A stretch of DNA of 64,000 nucleotides from Xenorhabdus koppenhoeferi (GTDB taxonomy: Bacteria; Pseudomonadota; Gammaproteobacteria; Enterobacterales; Enterobacteriaceae), in assembly GCF_900116635.1 (NCBI RefSeq), contig NZ_FPBJ01000001.1:124001-188000 (forward strand), read 5' to 3'. Under the pieces are notes generated by a model. The model was given only the letters and a program-made list of their open reading frames with translations. It was not told the DNA's origin and did not search any database. Position 1 is the stretch's first letter. Every line of letters begins with the position of its first letter. Positions 1 through 11,989 of the stretch are shown in pieces. The translations under genes were made by a program, and so were the position numbers.

Positions 1-24
1 TTCAGTGTCTAATTGGATTTATTT

Positions 25-74
25 TACATTGCAATAAATAGCCGCCTTTACAGGCGGCTATTTATTGCAATGTA
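25..74. terminator. Perfect 23-bp hairpin, probable terminator
   Basis: Two 23-base arms (25-47 and 52-74) are perfect reverse complements around a 4-base loop (TTAC). The GC-rich core sits next to the loop and the outer part is AT-rich. It lies just past the end of the minus-strand btuF gene, so it probably ends the mtnN-btuF transcript. The symmetry means it could also serve a gene to the left of the window. Confidence 0.75.
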
Positions 75-111
75 TTTTCAGTCTTAAGAAGCAGGGCAAC
101 CGAATATTATC

Positions 112-981
112 CTATTTTGCTTGATTGTTGGAATAATTTAACTGCTTACAAAGTTGCTCTGTTGCCAGAATAACCCTCGGCCCTGCACGGCCAAACCAGT
201 CATCATTGAGTGCGATGATTTTAATATTCATGTGTGGTTGCCAGAAATCTGCGATCCGTTGTTTATGCTCTTCCGTACCGCCCATTACTATTACTTCCGG
301 TTTGCGGGTAAGTACTTGCTCACGATTAACCTGTGGCCACGGAACAGGGCTGTCAGCAAAAATATTTTTTCCACCGCATGTGGAGACAATCTCACTTTGA
401 ATAGTGTGATCAGATGACGTAAAAATAGGATTCATGCCAAACTGTAAAAATACCCGTTTAGGGGACTGGTTGGCATAATCCTGTTTTAATTGATTGAACG
501 CCTGACGAATATCTGAAGCGGATTTTTTGGCTATATCGGGACTTGGGCTATAGTCAGCAAGACGCACCAACTCTGCCGCGACATCTTCTACTTTTTTCAC
601 ATCAGAATAAAAAATCGGAATACCCAAAGCGGCCAGTTGTTCCAGCGGGCGCTGGGGATTGCCGCCACGCCATGCCAGAATCAGGTCAGGTTTCAGTGAG
701 ATAATCCGTTCTACATTAATGCCTTGCCAATCCGCAACTTGTTCCAGTTTTTTGGCTGCTCCGGGATAATCGGAATAAGCACTGACTGCAATAAGCTGAT
801 CGCCCAGTCCTGCTGCGTAAGCAAGCTCTGTTGTTGATGGCGCAAGGCTGATAACGCGGGAAGCGGCGGCATAAAGTGGAGCACTGAAACCATATAAAAA
901 GCTATATAAAAAACCATATAGAAGAAATGAAAAGGCCAGCCAAATAGATCGGTGAAGGGCAATCTTCAAAAATGATTTCAT
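112..981 (-). CDS. btuF: Vitamin B12 ABC-transporter periplasmic binding protein BtuF
   Basis: This 289-residue protein should capture cobalamin in the periplasm and hand it to the BtuCD transporter. Residues from about 41 on align with E. coli Btu[18 protein letters not shown], then [33 protein letters not shown] and [12 protein letters not shown]. The N-terminus is a signal peptide with an unusually long hydrophobic stretch containing repeated Phe-Leu-Tyr-Gly-Phe units before an Ala-rich cleavage region. It starts 27 bases after the mtnN stop on the same strand, so the two are probably co-transcribed. The family identity is secure; the exact signal cleavage site is not. Confidence 0.9.
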   Translation of the reverse strand: MKSFLKIALHRSIWLAFSFLLYGFLYSFLYGFSAPLYAAASRVISLAPSTTELAYAAGLGDQLIAVSAYSDYPGAAKKLEQVADWQGINVERIISLKPDLILAWRGGNPQRPLEQLAALGIPIFYSDVKKVEDVAAELVRLADYSPSPDIAKKSASDIRQAFNQLKQDYANQSPKRVFLQFGMNPIFTSSDHTIQSEIVSTCGGKNIFADSPVPWPQVNREQVLTRKPEVIVMGGTEEHKQRIADFWQPHMNIKIIALNDDWFGRAGPRVILATEQLCKQLNYSNNQAK

Positions 982-1008
982 TATTTATGATCCACTTTAA
1001 ATGATGAT

Positions 1009-1707
1009 TTACTGCTTGCTGAGTTCGGACAGCATGGCGTTGACCATCCGTGTGGATTCACGGGCGGCGACAACCAAAAACTCATCAAAGCTGATATGGG
1101 ATTCTTGATCGGCAATATCAGAGATGGCACGGACAACAACAAACGGAACTTTATACTGGTGACAAACATGACCAATCGCTGCTGCTTCCATTTCAACCGC
1201 CGCGACTTTCGGGAAAGTCTCTCGAATACGTGCCAGTGATTCTGAGCCATTGATAAAGGCATCACCGCTGCAAACCAGACCACGAATAGCATTCAGCTCA
1301 AGGGATTGGATACACTTTTCTGCCAGAGTGATTAATTGTTTATCAGCAATAAAAGCGGGTGGACATTGTGCCATTTGTCCTGATTCATAACCAAAAGCGG
1401 TAAGGTCAGCATCGTGGTAGCGGACTTCTTCGGAAACTACGATATCCCCCACTTTCAACTTAGGGTCAAGACCACCTGCTGAACCTGTGTTGATCACAAT
1501 ATCTGGCTGGCAATGTTCAATCAACAAAGTGGTTCCAAGTGCCGCTGAGACTTTACCGATACCGGATTTCAGTAAGGCGATATCAACGCCATTCAGTTTG
1601 CCGGTATAGATTTCACAACCGCCTCGTGACAATATTTGCAGACCTTCAATCTGGTCACGCAATAGAGTCACTTCTTGTTCCATTGCACCTATTACACCTA
1701 CTTTCAT
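1009..1707 (-). CDS. mtnN: 5'-methylthioadenosine/S-adenosylhomocysteine nucleosidase
   Basis: This cytosolic enzyme cleaves methylthioadenosine and S-adenosylhomocysteine to adenine and the thioribose or ribosyl moiety, in methionine salvage and autoinducer-2 precursor formation. The protein begins [20 protein letters not shown] and contains [29 protein letters not shown] and [12 protein letters not shown], the substrate-binding and catalytic segments of the family (the nucleosidase Asp is in VRAISDIAD). I chose the ATG at 1707 over an in-frame ATG at 1758 because it gives 232 residues, the length of the E. coli enzyme. It precedes btuF in an apparent operon and is divergent from dgt. Confidence 0.93.
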   Translation of the reverse strand: MKVGVIGAMEQEVTLLRDQIEGLQILSRGGCEIYTGKLNGVDIALLKSGIGKVSAALGTTLLIEHCQPDIVINTGSAGGLDPKLKVGDIVVSEEVRYHDADLTAFGYESGQMAQCPPAFIADKQLITLAEKCIQSLELNAIRGLVCSGDAFINGSESLARIRETFPKVAAVEMEAAAIGHVCHQYKVPFVVVRAISDIADQESHISFDEFLVVAARESTRMVNAMLSELSKQ

Positions 1708-1821
1708 TGTGTCATACTCGCTTATTAATGGGTTGATTTGAGTCGGGAAGTGTATCATTGAATAATGATTTACCGGAGATTCCTATTCTAAATAATCGTT
1801 TCATTCGGCATGGGGGGATTA

Positions 1822-3348
1822 ATGTCTAAGATTGATTTCAAACAGAAGCTAAATTACCAGCGTAAGTTCAGTAAATCTTCCATCCACCCTGATGATGAAG
1901 ATCAAGTATCACGCCAATTTGAAAGTGATCGGGGGCGGATTATCAACTCAGCCGCTATTCGGCGATTGCAGCAGAAAACACAGGTATTTCCACTTGAGCG
2001 TAATGCCGCCGTGCGTAGTCGATTGACGCATTCTCTCGAAGTTCAGCAAATAGGACGTTATATCTCAAAAACGATTATTTCGGAGCTGACAAAACAAAAT
2101 TTGCTGAAAAAATATGGGCTGAGTGAGCGGTTACTTGCCTTTGAAAGCCTGATAGAAATGGCCTGCCTGATGCACGATATTGGTAATCCCCCATTCGGCC
2201 ATTTTGGTGAAGCGGCGATTAAAGATTGGTTCTCCCGCCGATTAGACCCTGATTATTCACTCAAAATGAAAGATCGGCAGGATGGTTGTAACGTCGCGGC
2301 ATTGCTCCTGAGCGGTGATGAGAAAAAAGACTTATTCCGTCGGCAATTGCGCAAAGACTTATGCCAGTTTGAAGGCAATGCTCAGGCTATCCGTCTGGCG
2401 CATAATCTGCTCCGGCTGAATCTCACTTATGCCCAAATAGGCTGTATCCTGAAATATACTGGCCCGGCATACAGTCTGGAAAGGAACCCTCTTGAATTCA
2501 GTTATCTCATGAAGAAACCGGGTTATTACTGGTCGGAAGATAGTTTTATTCGTGAGCTGAGAAAAGAGCTGCAAATGGGGGATTTTTGTCGCTTTCCCCT
2601 GACATACATTATGGAAGCCGCAGATGATATCTCCTATTGCATTGCGGATTTAGATGATGCTGTTGAAAAGGGCATCTTTAATGTCGATCAATTACTGGAA
2701 TACCTGAAAAAAGAGTGGGATGAACAGGGGGGGCACAGGAAAGGTGACTTATTCGAAGCCACGGTAATGCAAGCCCATAAAAAAACAGCCAATAACGAAG
2801 CTCGCCGTAATATTCACGAACAGTTTTTTATGTACCTGCGGGTATTTATCACGGGGAGACTGGTTCCTTATACTGCCAAATTGTTTATTGAAAATTTGCC
2901 CGAAATTTATGCGGGTACATTTAACCACGCCTTGTTGGAAGGGAAGGGAGATGAACACCGCTTGTTGAAAACCTTGAAAAATGTGACGCGTAAACGGGTT
3001 TTTAATCATCCTGAAGTGGAAGAGCTGGAATTACAGGGTTACCGGATTATTAACGGATTACTGGATGTATATAGCCCTTTGCTGGAGTTGTCCCGGCAAG
3101 ACTTTGTCGAACTGAATCAGAATAATTTCCACAAAAAATATTTTATTGAAACACGCTTGTTGCACAAACTTTCTGCGAAGCATCGTCTGGCTTATAGCGA
3201 ATCGGTAGAAGGAATTGTTGCCACTGATGAAACTGAAAAAGATATACTCGAATTTTATTATCGGGCACGTCTGATTCAAGATTATATCAGTGGTATGACA
3301 GACCATTATGCCTACGAAGAATACCGCAAGTTTATGGTAACTAAATAA
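1822..3348 (+). CDS. dgt: Deoxyguanosinetriphosphate triphosphohydrolase
   Basis: Dgt hydrolyses dGTP to deoxyguanosine and tripolyphosphate in the cytosol. The protein (508 residues, E. coli about 505) carries [20 protein letters not shown] near the N-terminus, the HD-superfamily metal motif in [15 protein letters not shown], and further family blocks such as [19 protein letters not shown]. The start is the ATG at 1822 ([10 protein letters not shown]), which has a GGGGGA ribosome-binding site; an ATG 12 bases upstream lies inside that site and is unlikely. The gene is convergent with barA, and the two overlap by 8 bases at their stop codons. Confidence 0.93.
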   Translation: MSKIDFKQKLNYQRKFSKSSIHPDDEDQVSRQFESDRGRIINSAAIRRLQQKTQVFPLERNAAVRSRLTHSLEVQQIGRYISKTIISELTKQNLLKKYGLSERLLAFESLIEMACLMHDIGNPPFGHFGEAAIKDWFSRRLDPDYSLKMKDRQDGCNVAALLLSGDEKKDLFRRQLRKDLCQFEGNAQAIRLAHNLLRLNLTYAQIGCILKYTGPAYSLERNPLEFSYLMKKPGYYWSEDSFIRELRKELQMGDFCRFPLTYIMEAADDISYCIADLDDAVEKGIFNVDQLLEYLKKEWDEQGGHRKGDLFEATVMQAHKKTANNEARRNIHEQFFMYLRVFITGRLVPYTAKLFIENLPEIYAGTFNHALLEGKGDEHRLLKTLKNVTRKRVFNHPEVEELELQGYRIINGLLDVYSPLLELSRQDFVELNQNNFHKKYFIETRLLHKLSAKHRLAYSESVEGIVATDETEKDILEFYYRARLIQDYISGMTDHYAYEEYRKFMVTK

Positions 3349-5680
3349 GGGGTTTGGTGGTTCTGAATATATCAGGGGCTGCAGCAATCACGTGATTAAT
3401 TTCATCTATAAACTCCAGCAATTCCGGCTCAAGATCGGCCAAAGCAATATCTTGTTGAAGTTGTTTTTCGACGAATTCGCAAATCGCTTTCAGTTTGGGA
3501 ACGCCGTTATAGCAGCAACTGCCATGCAATTGGTGGACACAGTGCTGAAAATGTTTGCGAGACAATTCGCCATCGTTAGATAAAGCCCGCTCAATCATGC
3601 TTTTCATCTCAGGCAAAGATTGTAGCAGTATTTCCAGCATCTCCCGTGCTAATGGTTCCTTGCCGGCGGTTTGTTGTAACGCTATACCCCAATCAATGGC
3701 TGGCGGCTTTTTCTGCTGGCTGTGTTGATTCAGCAAGGCTTTCAGACGGTTCTCATCCAACGGTTTAGAAAGGCAGTCAATAAACGGCGCATTTTTTGCC
3801 TCACTACAAGCAAAGGCGGTGACGGCGACAATCGGTGTTTCTCTATGCTGAGGCAATTGATGGATCTGTTCAGAAGCTTGAATACCGTCCATATCAGCCA
3901 TTTGAATATCCATCAAAATCAGATTCAGAGCGTGTTTTTTTGCTGTTTCCAACGCTTCCATACCACTGCTGCACAGCAGGGTATTCTCAACTTGCTCATT
4001 TAATAGAGCGCCAATCAATTTTAAGTTTGCGGGATTGTCATCCACAGCCATTACAGTTATCGGTAAACGCGTTACTATTGAAGGAACGGGCACAAGCTTT
4101 GGTAGTGATCCGAATAAGCATTCTTCTTTTTCCAACCAGATATCAAAATAGAACACTGTGCCTTTGGCAATTTCACTGGTGAAATCAATCTCCCCCTTCA
4201 TCTCATTGACGAGTCTCTTGGTAATACTCAGGCCTAGCCCTGTTCCTCCATAATGGCGGGTAATACTGGCATCTGCCTGATTGAAGGCTTGGAACAAAAT
4301 CGGACGGTATTCCGGTTTGATGCCGATACCTGTGTCCGTTATGGAAAAATCGATCTGTACAAGGTGGTGCTGTTGCTGGCGTAATTTGATATTCAGTGCC
4401 ACGTAGCCTTTATCGGTAAATTTAATCGCATTACCAATAAGATTTGTAAGTATTTGTTGTAGGCGAATGGGATCGCCAATCATCAGATTAGGCAGTTTTT
4501 CATCAATATGATGATTCAATGGCAGATTTTTCACACTGGCAGCGGGAGTAAGTAATTCAATAACTTCATTGACGGTATCGCGCAGCAGAAAAGGGACTTG
4601 ATCCAGTACCAATTTATTGGATTCCAGCCGTGAGAAATCCAAAATGTCATTGATGATTTTCAGCAGGTTGTTTGCTGAACGATCAATAACATACAGATAT
4701 TCCATCTGTCGGGAGGTAATGGGGGTCTTTAACATTTGGCGGGTAAAGCCAATGACACCGTTGAGTGGTGTGCGCAATTCATGGGACATATTGGCCAAAA
4801 ATTCGGTTTTGATCCTGACGGCCTCTTGTGCCCGCTTTTTGGCGATGGTCAGTTCCACATTCTGGATTTCCAACTGTTCCATTGTGATTTGCAGATCAGA
4901 AGTGGCTTGATCAATATGGAGCTGCATCTCGTTTTTATACTTTGAAAGTGATTCAGCCACGGTATTGATACCATTTTGAAGCGCAGCCAATTCTCCCGGC
5001 ATAGCACCTGTCACGCGGCTGTTCAACTGCCCTTGTCGAATGCGATCCACGGCTTTGACCATGCAGTTCAGGGGTTGGGTCACTTTGCGCACCAGAACAT
5101 GAGCAAACAAGGCTGTTCCTCCCAGACACAGAATCAACAGGATAATGGCAGTGGCAATCTCTTTGTATTGCTGAAGCTGGGCGACGCGTAAATCCAAATC
5201 AATCGCGATATAACCGATGGGCTGAGTATTGCTGGCGGGATTGTTCCACTGATTAGAAGGCTGTATTTCTGAGATAATCGGCATCTTCAGGATGATGCTA
5301 TTGCCATACTCTGTCTTGGATAATGTCGTTGGGATAAGTTCATCGGGTGTGAGTCTCAGGTGATTGACATTATATTTGTTATTCGAAATATCAAATAATT
5401 TATGGTGCTCATCGAAAATCGCAATTGCCCTGACAATTTCAGAGTGACGGCGGTGCAGGCTGTTTATCAATGACTTGACGCGTCTGTGATTGTCCAGATT
5501 AATGCCAACTTCGCTGGCGATAGATAGGGGTTCAATAATGCTTATCCCACTTCGGACTATCAGGATCTTCAACTCGTAATAGCGGTATGAGATAAATGAT
5601 ATACTCACAAGCGTTCCGACCAGTAAAACAGGAACCAATATCAGGCTCATCATACGGGTACGTAGGCTATATTTGGTCAT
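3341..5680 (-). CDS. barA: Hybrid sensor histidine kinase BarA, short form
   Basis: BarA is the inner-membrane tripartite sensor kinase that phosphorylates UvrY to drive the Csr system. The N-terminus ([11 protein letters not shown], membrane segment about 8-30) and a periplasmic sensor are followed by a second membrane segment and HAMP region. Next come the dimerisation/phosphoacceptor helix ([10 protein letters not shown], His300), the ATPase domain ([21 protein letters not shown]), a receiver with Asp591 in LILMDIQM, and a C-terminal HPt domain with His716 (HQLHGS). The protein has 779 residues, about 140 fewer than E. coli BarA. The missing part is the degenerate receiver between the ATPase and the true receiver, reduced here to about 27 linker residues. 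The start at 5680 matches the family; an upstream ATG at 5704 is possible. Confidence 0.9.
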   Translation of the reverse strand: MTKYSLRTRMMSLILVPVLLVGTLVSISFISYRYYELKILIVRSGISIIEPLSIASEVGINLDNHRRVKSLINSLHRRHSEIVRAIAIFDEHHKLFDISNNKYNVNHLRLTPDELIPTTLSKTEYGNSIILKMPIISEIQPSNQWNNPASNTQPIGYIAIDLDLRVAQLQQYKEIATAIILLILCLGGTALFAHVLVRKVTQPLNCMVKAVDRIRQGQLNSRVTGAMPGELAALQNGINTVAESLSKYKNEMQLHIDQATSDLQITMEQLEIQNVELTIAKKRAQEAVRIKTEFLANMSHELRTPLNGVIGFTRQMLKTPITSRQMEYLYVIDRSANNLLKIINDILDFSRLESNKLVLDQVPFLLRDTVNEVIELLTPAASVKNLPLNHHIDEKLPNLMIGDPIRLQQILTNLIGNAIKFTDKGYVALNIKLRQQQHHLVQIDFSITDTGIGIKPEYRPILFQAFNQADASITRHYGGTGLGLSITKRLVNEMKGEIDFTSEIAKGTVFYFDIWLEKEECLFGSLPKLVPVPSIVTRLPITVMAVDDNPANLKLIGALLNEQVENTLLCSSGMEALETAKKHALNLILMDIQMADMDGIQASEQIHQLPQHRETPIVAVTAFACSEAKNAPFIDCLSKPLDENRLKALLNQHSQQKKPPAIDWGIALQQTAGKEPLAREMLEILLQSLPEMKSMIERALSNDGELSRKHFQHCVHQLHGSCCYNGVPKLKAICEFVEKQLQQDIALADLEPELLEFIDEINHVIAAAPDIFRTTKPLI

Positions 5681-5733
5681 AGGCATCCATTGTGGGAAAA
5701 TCATAACTCAATTTTTCAAAGTCAGTCAGAATC

Positions 5734-5933
5734 ATGGTGCAATTTTACCCCCCAAATCGTCGTTCCGTAAACCGAGACATTATCTCCGTTGCCTCAGATA
5801 ACCTTGATGCTCAAGGGCAGGGCATTGCCCGTCATCAGGGAAAAACTATCCCACAACACTGGCGCGGGACAGCAAGATTATGCTGGAGGCGGGTTATCAT
5901 CTTGTCAGTCGTGAGCCAAGGGCTATCGAGTAG
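5734..5933 (+). pseudogene. rlmD: rlmD relic (23S rRNA m5U1939 methyltransferase) with internal deletion
   Basis: The reading frame from 5734 begins MVQFYPPNRR and continues through DNLDAQGQGIARHQGKTI, matching the N-terminal RNA-binding start of RlmD. At about 5848-5852 it jumps. In another frame the sequence reads PTTLARDSKIMLEAGYHLV, the near-C-terminal block that follows the catalytic Cys region of RlmD, then reaches a stop at 5931-5933. About 370 codons, including the SAM-binding and catalytic parts, are gone. Its place directly before relA is the normal enterobacterial position of rlmD. The continuous 73-codon frame through the region is an accident of the deletion. Confidence 0.85.
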
Positions 5934-5942
5934 GGAGAAATT

Positions 5943-8180
5943 ATGGTTGCGGTAAGAAGTGCGCATCTCACACCGGCAGGTGAATTTGCTGTCGATAAGT
6001 GGATCGCAAGTTTAAATATTACTAACCCACAATCCAGTGCGAAATTGGCTGAAACATGGCATTACTGCCACGAAAAAGTCCAAATTCACCCCGATGCAGA
6101 ATTGCTGTTGTGGCGCGGTGTGGAAATGGTGGAAATTTTGTCCACATTGAGTATGGACAATGACAGTATGCGCGCCGCGCTACTTTTCCCCATCCTTAAT
6201 TCTAAGCTGATCGATAGCGAAACAGTGACGGAAACTTTTGGTAAGTCCATTACGAATCTGGTCAATGGTGTTCTGGAAATGGATGCCATTCGTCAGCTAA
6301 AAGCAACACATACTGACTCTACTTGCTCAGCACAAGTCGATAATGTTCGCCGGATGTTGTTGGCAATGGTAGAAGATTTTCGCTGTGTCATTATCAAGCT
6401 GGCAGAACGCATTGCCCATTTGCGGGAGGTGAAAGATGCCAGTGAAGATGAGAGAGTGCTTGCGGCTAAAGAGTGTTCCAATATCTATGCCCCTCTTGCT
6501 AATCGTCTGGGGATTGGGCAGTTGAAATGGGAACTGGAAGATTTTTGTTTCCGTTATCTGCATCCTGATGAATATAAAAAAATTGCCAAACTACTGCATG
6601 AGCGCCGGATTGATCGCGAACAATATATCGAGAAATTCATTGCAACTCTGCGTAAATACATGCTCAAAGAGGGAGTTCGTGGTGAGATATATGGCCGTCC
6701 CAAGCATATTTACAGCATCTGGCGAAAAATGAAGAAGAAATCCCTCTCTTTTGATGAGTTGTTTGATGTACGTGCTGTTCGGATTGTTGTCGAACGTTTG
6801 CAAGATTGCTACGCGGCTTTGGGGATAGTGCATACTCACTACCGTCATTTGCCGGATGAATTTGACGATTACGTTGCTAACCCGAAACCGAATGGTTATC
6901 AGTCCATTCATACTGTCGTCTTGGGACCAAATGGAAAAACCCTTGAAATCCAAATCCGAACCCGTCAGATGCATGACGATTCTGAACTTGGGGTGGCTGC
7001 CCATTGGAAATACAAAGAAGGCGCTGCGATTGGCAGTGGTAAATCTGGCAGTTATGAAAGCCGCATTGCGTGGTTACGTAAACTGATCGCATGGCAGGAA
7101 GAAATGGCGGATACCGGCGAGATACTGGATGAAGTGCGCAGTCAGGTATTTGATGATCGGGTTTATGTCTTTACGCCAAAAGGTGATGTGATTGACCTGC
7201 CAATCGGCTCTACGCCGTTGGATTTTGCTTACCATATCCACAGTGATGTCGGGCATCGTTGTATCGGGGCGAAAATCGGGGGACGTATTGTACCGTTCAG
7301 TTATCAGCTCCAGATGGGCGATCAGATAGAAATCATCACCCAGAAACAGCCTAACCCAAGCCGTGATTGGCTTAATCCTAACCTTGGCTATGTCACTACC
7401 AGCCGTGGTCGGGCGAAAATCCATAACTGGTTCCGTAAACAGGATCGCGATAAGAATATTATTGCCGGTAGGCAAATGCTGGACAATGAGCTGGCGCATT
7501 TAGGGATCACGGTTAAGGAAGCTGAGAAAGAACTGATTGCCCGTTATAACGTCCATTCGTTGGAAGAAGTGCTGGCAGGCATTGGTGTTGGTGACATCCG
7601 TATCCACCAGTTGATGAATTTCCTGCAAAGTAAATTCAATAAAATCACGGCGGAAGAAGAGGATCGCGAAGCGCTTCGCAATCTGGAAAACAAAGCCTAT
7701 ACACCGCACAATACAACCAGAGACAATGGCCGTATTGTCGTAGAAGGGGTGGGTAACTTAATGCATCACATTGCCCGTTGCTGCCAGCCTATCCCCGGTG
7801 ATGAAATCATCGGGTTTATCACCCGTGGGCGCGGTATTTCCATCCATCGTTCTGATTGTGATCAACTGACAGAATTGGAAGCCAGTTCACCAGAGCGGAT
7901 TGTTGATGCGGTATGGGGAGAAAGTTATTCCAGTGGCTATTCCCTTGTGGTTCGGGTGCTTGCCAATGATCGCAGCGGATTATTGCGTGATATCACAACT
8001 ATCCTCGCCAATGAAAAAGTCAATGTATTGGGTGTCAGCAGCCGTAGTGATGTTAAGCAGCAGCTTGCCACCATTGATATGAACATTGAAATTTATAACT
8101 TACAAGTACTCGGGCGGGTATTGGCGAAACTTAATCAATTGCCTGATGTGATTGAAGCCAGACGTTTACACGGTAATTGA
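5943..8180 (+). CDS. relA: GTP pyrophosphokinase RelA ((p)ppGpp synthetase I)
   Basis: RelA binds ribosomes carrying uncharged tRNA and makes (p)ppGpp from ATP and GTP or GDP. The 745-residue protein begins MVAVRSAHLTPAGEF as in E. coli (744 residues). It shows a degenerate HD hydrolase half, where the HD dyad is lost, as expected for RelA. The synthetase region contains YGRPKHIYSIWRKM, FDVRAVRI and NPKPNGYQSIHT. The C-terminal half has the TGS domain (VYVFTPKGDVIDLP), the zinc-finger/CC region (HHIARCCQPIPGDEI) and an ACT domain. AGGGAG precedes the ATG at a suitable distance. Both neighbours that normally flank it, rlmD and mazG, are relics here. Confidence 0.95.
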   Translation: MVAVRSAHLTPAGEFAVDKWIASLNITNPQSSAKLAETWHYCHEKVQIHPDAELLLWRGVEMVEILSTLSMDNDSMRAALLFPILNSKLIDSETVTETFGKSITNLVNGVLEMDAIRQLKATHTDSTCSAQVDNVRRMLLAMVEDFRCVIIKLAERIAHLREVKDASEDERVLAAKECSNIYAPLANRLGIGQLKWELEDFCFRYLHPDEYKKIAKLLHERRIDREQYIEKFIATLRKYMLKEGVRGEIYGRPKHIYSIWRKMKKKSLSFDELFDVRAVRIVVERLQDCYAALGIVHTHYRHLPDEFDDYVANPKPNGYQSIHTVVLGPNGKTLEIQIRTRQMHDDSELGVAAHWKYKEGAAIGSGKSGSYESRIAWLRKLIAWQEEMADTGEILDEVRSQVFDDRVYVFTPKGDVIDLPIGSTPLDFAYHIHSDVGHRCIGAKIGGRIVPFSYQLQMGDQIEIITQKQPNPSRDWLNPNLGYVTTSRGRAKIHNWFRKQDRDKNIIAGRQMLDNELAHLGITVKEAEKELIARYNVHSLEEVLAGIGVGDIRIHQLMNFLQSKFNKITAEEEDREALRNLENKAYTPHNTTRDNGRIVVEGVGNLMHHIARCCQPIPGDEIIGFITRGRGISIHRSDCDQLTELEASSPERIVDAVWGESYSSGYSLVVRVLANDRSGLLRDITTILANEKVNVLGVSSRSDVKQQLATIDMNIEIYNLQVLGRVLAKLNQLPDVIEARRLHGN

Positions 8181-8195
8181 TGATATGGACGACAT

Positions 8196-8334
8196 ATGGC
8201 GCAATTGCGCCATCCCCCATATTTTCAGGAGCAGCGGCGAAGAAGCGATAGGAAGCTGGGAACAGCGACATTGGATGAGATGGAAGGATGAGATGGAAGA
8301 AATGTGGCAACGAGTCAAAAAGCAGCAGTCATAA
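8196..8334 (+). pseudogene. mazG: mazG relic with frameshift and deletion
   Basis: Directly after relA, where mazG normally sits, one frame gives AQLRHP. After a run of five C (8214-8218) the next frame gives PHIFRSSGEEAIGSWEQ, together matching the RRHPHVF...WEQ block of nucleoside triphosphate pyrophosphohydrolase MazG. The same frame ends with DEMEEMWQRVKKQQS and a stop at 8332-8334, resembling the MazG C-terminus. The N-terminal catalytic part and most of the second MazG domain are missing. Inference: a one-base gain in the C-run plus deletions inactivated the gene. Confidence 0.7.
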
Positions 8335-8510
8335 GGCAGCGATAACGGCAAATAACGAGTGAAAAGCGAAAAGGATGTCGCATGAATAGCTGAATAATCT
8401 GAATTGGGTGAAAAAATTCCATATTAATAACTTTCTGAATTTAAAGAGAAAGCAGTGCCTTAGTTTTGTGGTGTTACTCATTTCGGGGCACTTTAGCCTG
8501 CTCAGATGGT

Positions 8511-8539
8511 TTGTAGCGCATTTAAGGTTAGGGTATACT
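8511..8539 (+). promoter_or_regulatory. Probable sigma-70 promoter of pyrG
   Basis: TTGTAG (8511-8516) and TATACT (8534-8539) are separated by 17 bases. They lie 57 bases upstream of the pyrG start, after the mazG relic. No better promoter was seen between 8335 and 8595, and the rest of that gap shows nothing coding. Confidence 0.6.
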
Positions 8540-8580
8540 GCTTTCCCGTCCTGTTATATTCATCATCCTTTTAAACCTAA

Positions 8581-10233
<1,653 letters not shown>

Positions 10234-10321
10234 GATATGGGGCAATAGGTTGATTTTAAATCGAATGCTGTAGGTTAATGGCTTTTTGGTTTCAATCTGT
10301 TTCCCGGAATTTAACTTGTGA

Positions 10322-11638
<1,317 letters not shown>

Positions 11639-11681
11639 TTGCCAGCTTAGTCCGATAAAAGTAAATATTATTTATGTTTCG

Positions 11682-11712
11682 GCGAAAGAGGTCAAAACTC
11701 TTTCGCTTTTTT
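11682..11712 (+). terminator. Rho-independent terminator of eno
   Basis: GCGAAAGAG (11682-11690) pairs perfectly with CTCTTTCGC (11698-11706) around a 7-base loop, and six T follow. It sits 43 bases past the eno stop. Confidence 0.9.
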
Positions 11713-11989
11713 AAAGAAAGAAAATTTTTATTTAAAATAGAATTTTACATACAATCAAGATACAAAAATTTAACATAAAAGCAAAGATTAAATTTAATTT
11801 TCGACCAATAATTCAGTAATTAGATAAATCCCACGTAATAGATCCCAAAATCACACAACTCGTATTTTATTCCTTGTTGATACTCCTTATTATTTCACAT
11901 GTAATGTAATTCTTTAACATTTATGGCAATGATTCATCAATTATCTTTTTACATTACTGAATAATGTTTCATTGTTTTATGGAGTCTTC

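Noticed and set aside
5734-5955. Intact 73-codon gene upstream of relA
   Set aside because: Its two halves match RlmD ends in different frames, so it is a deletion relic and not a functional small protein.
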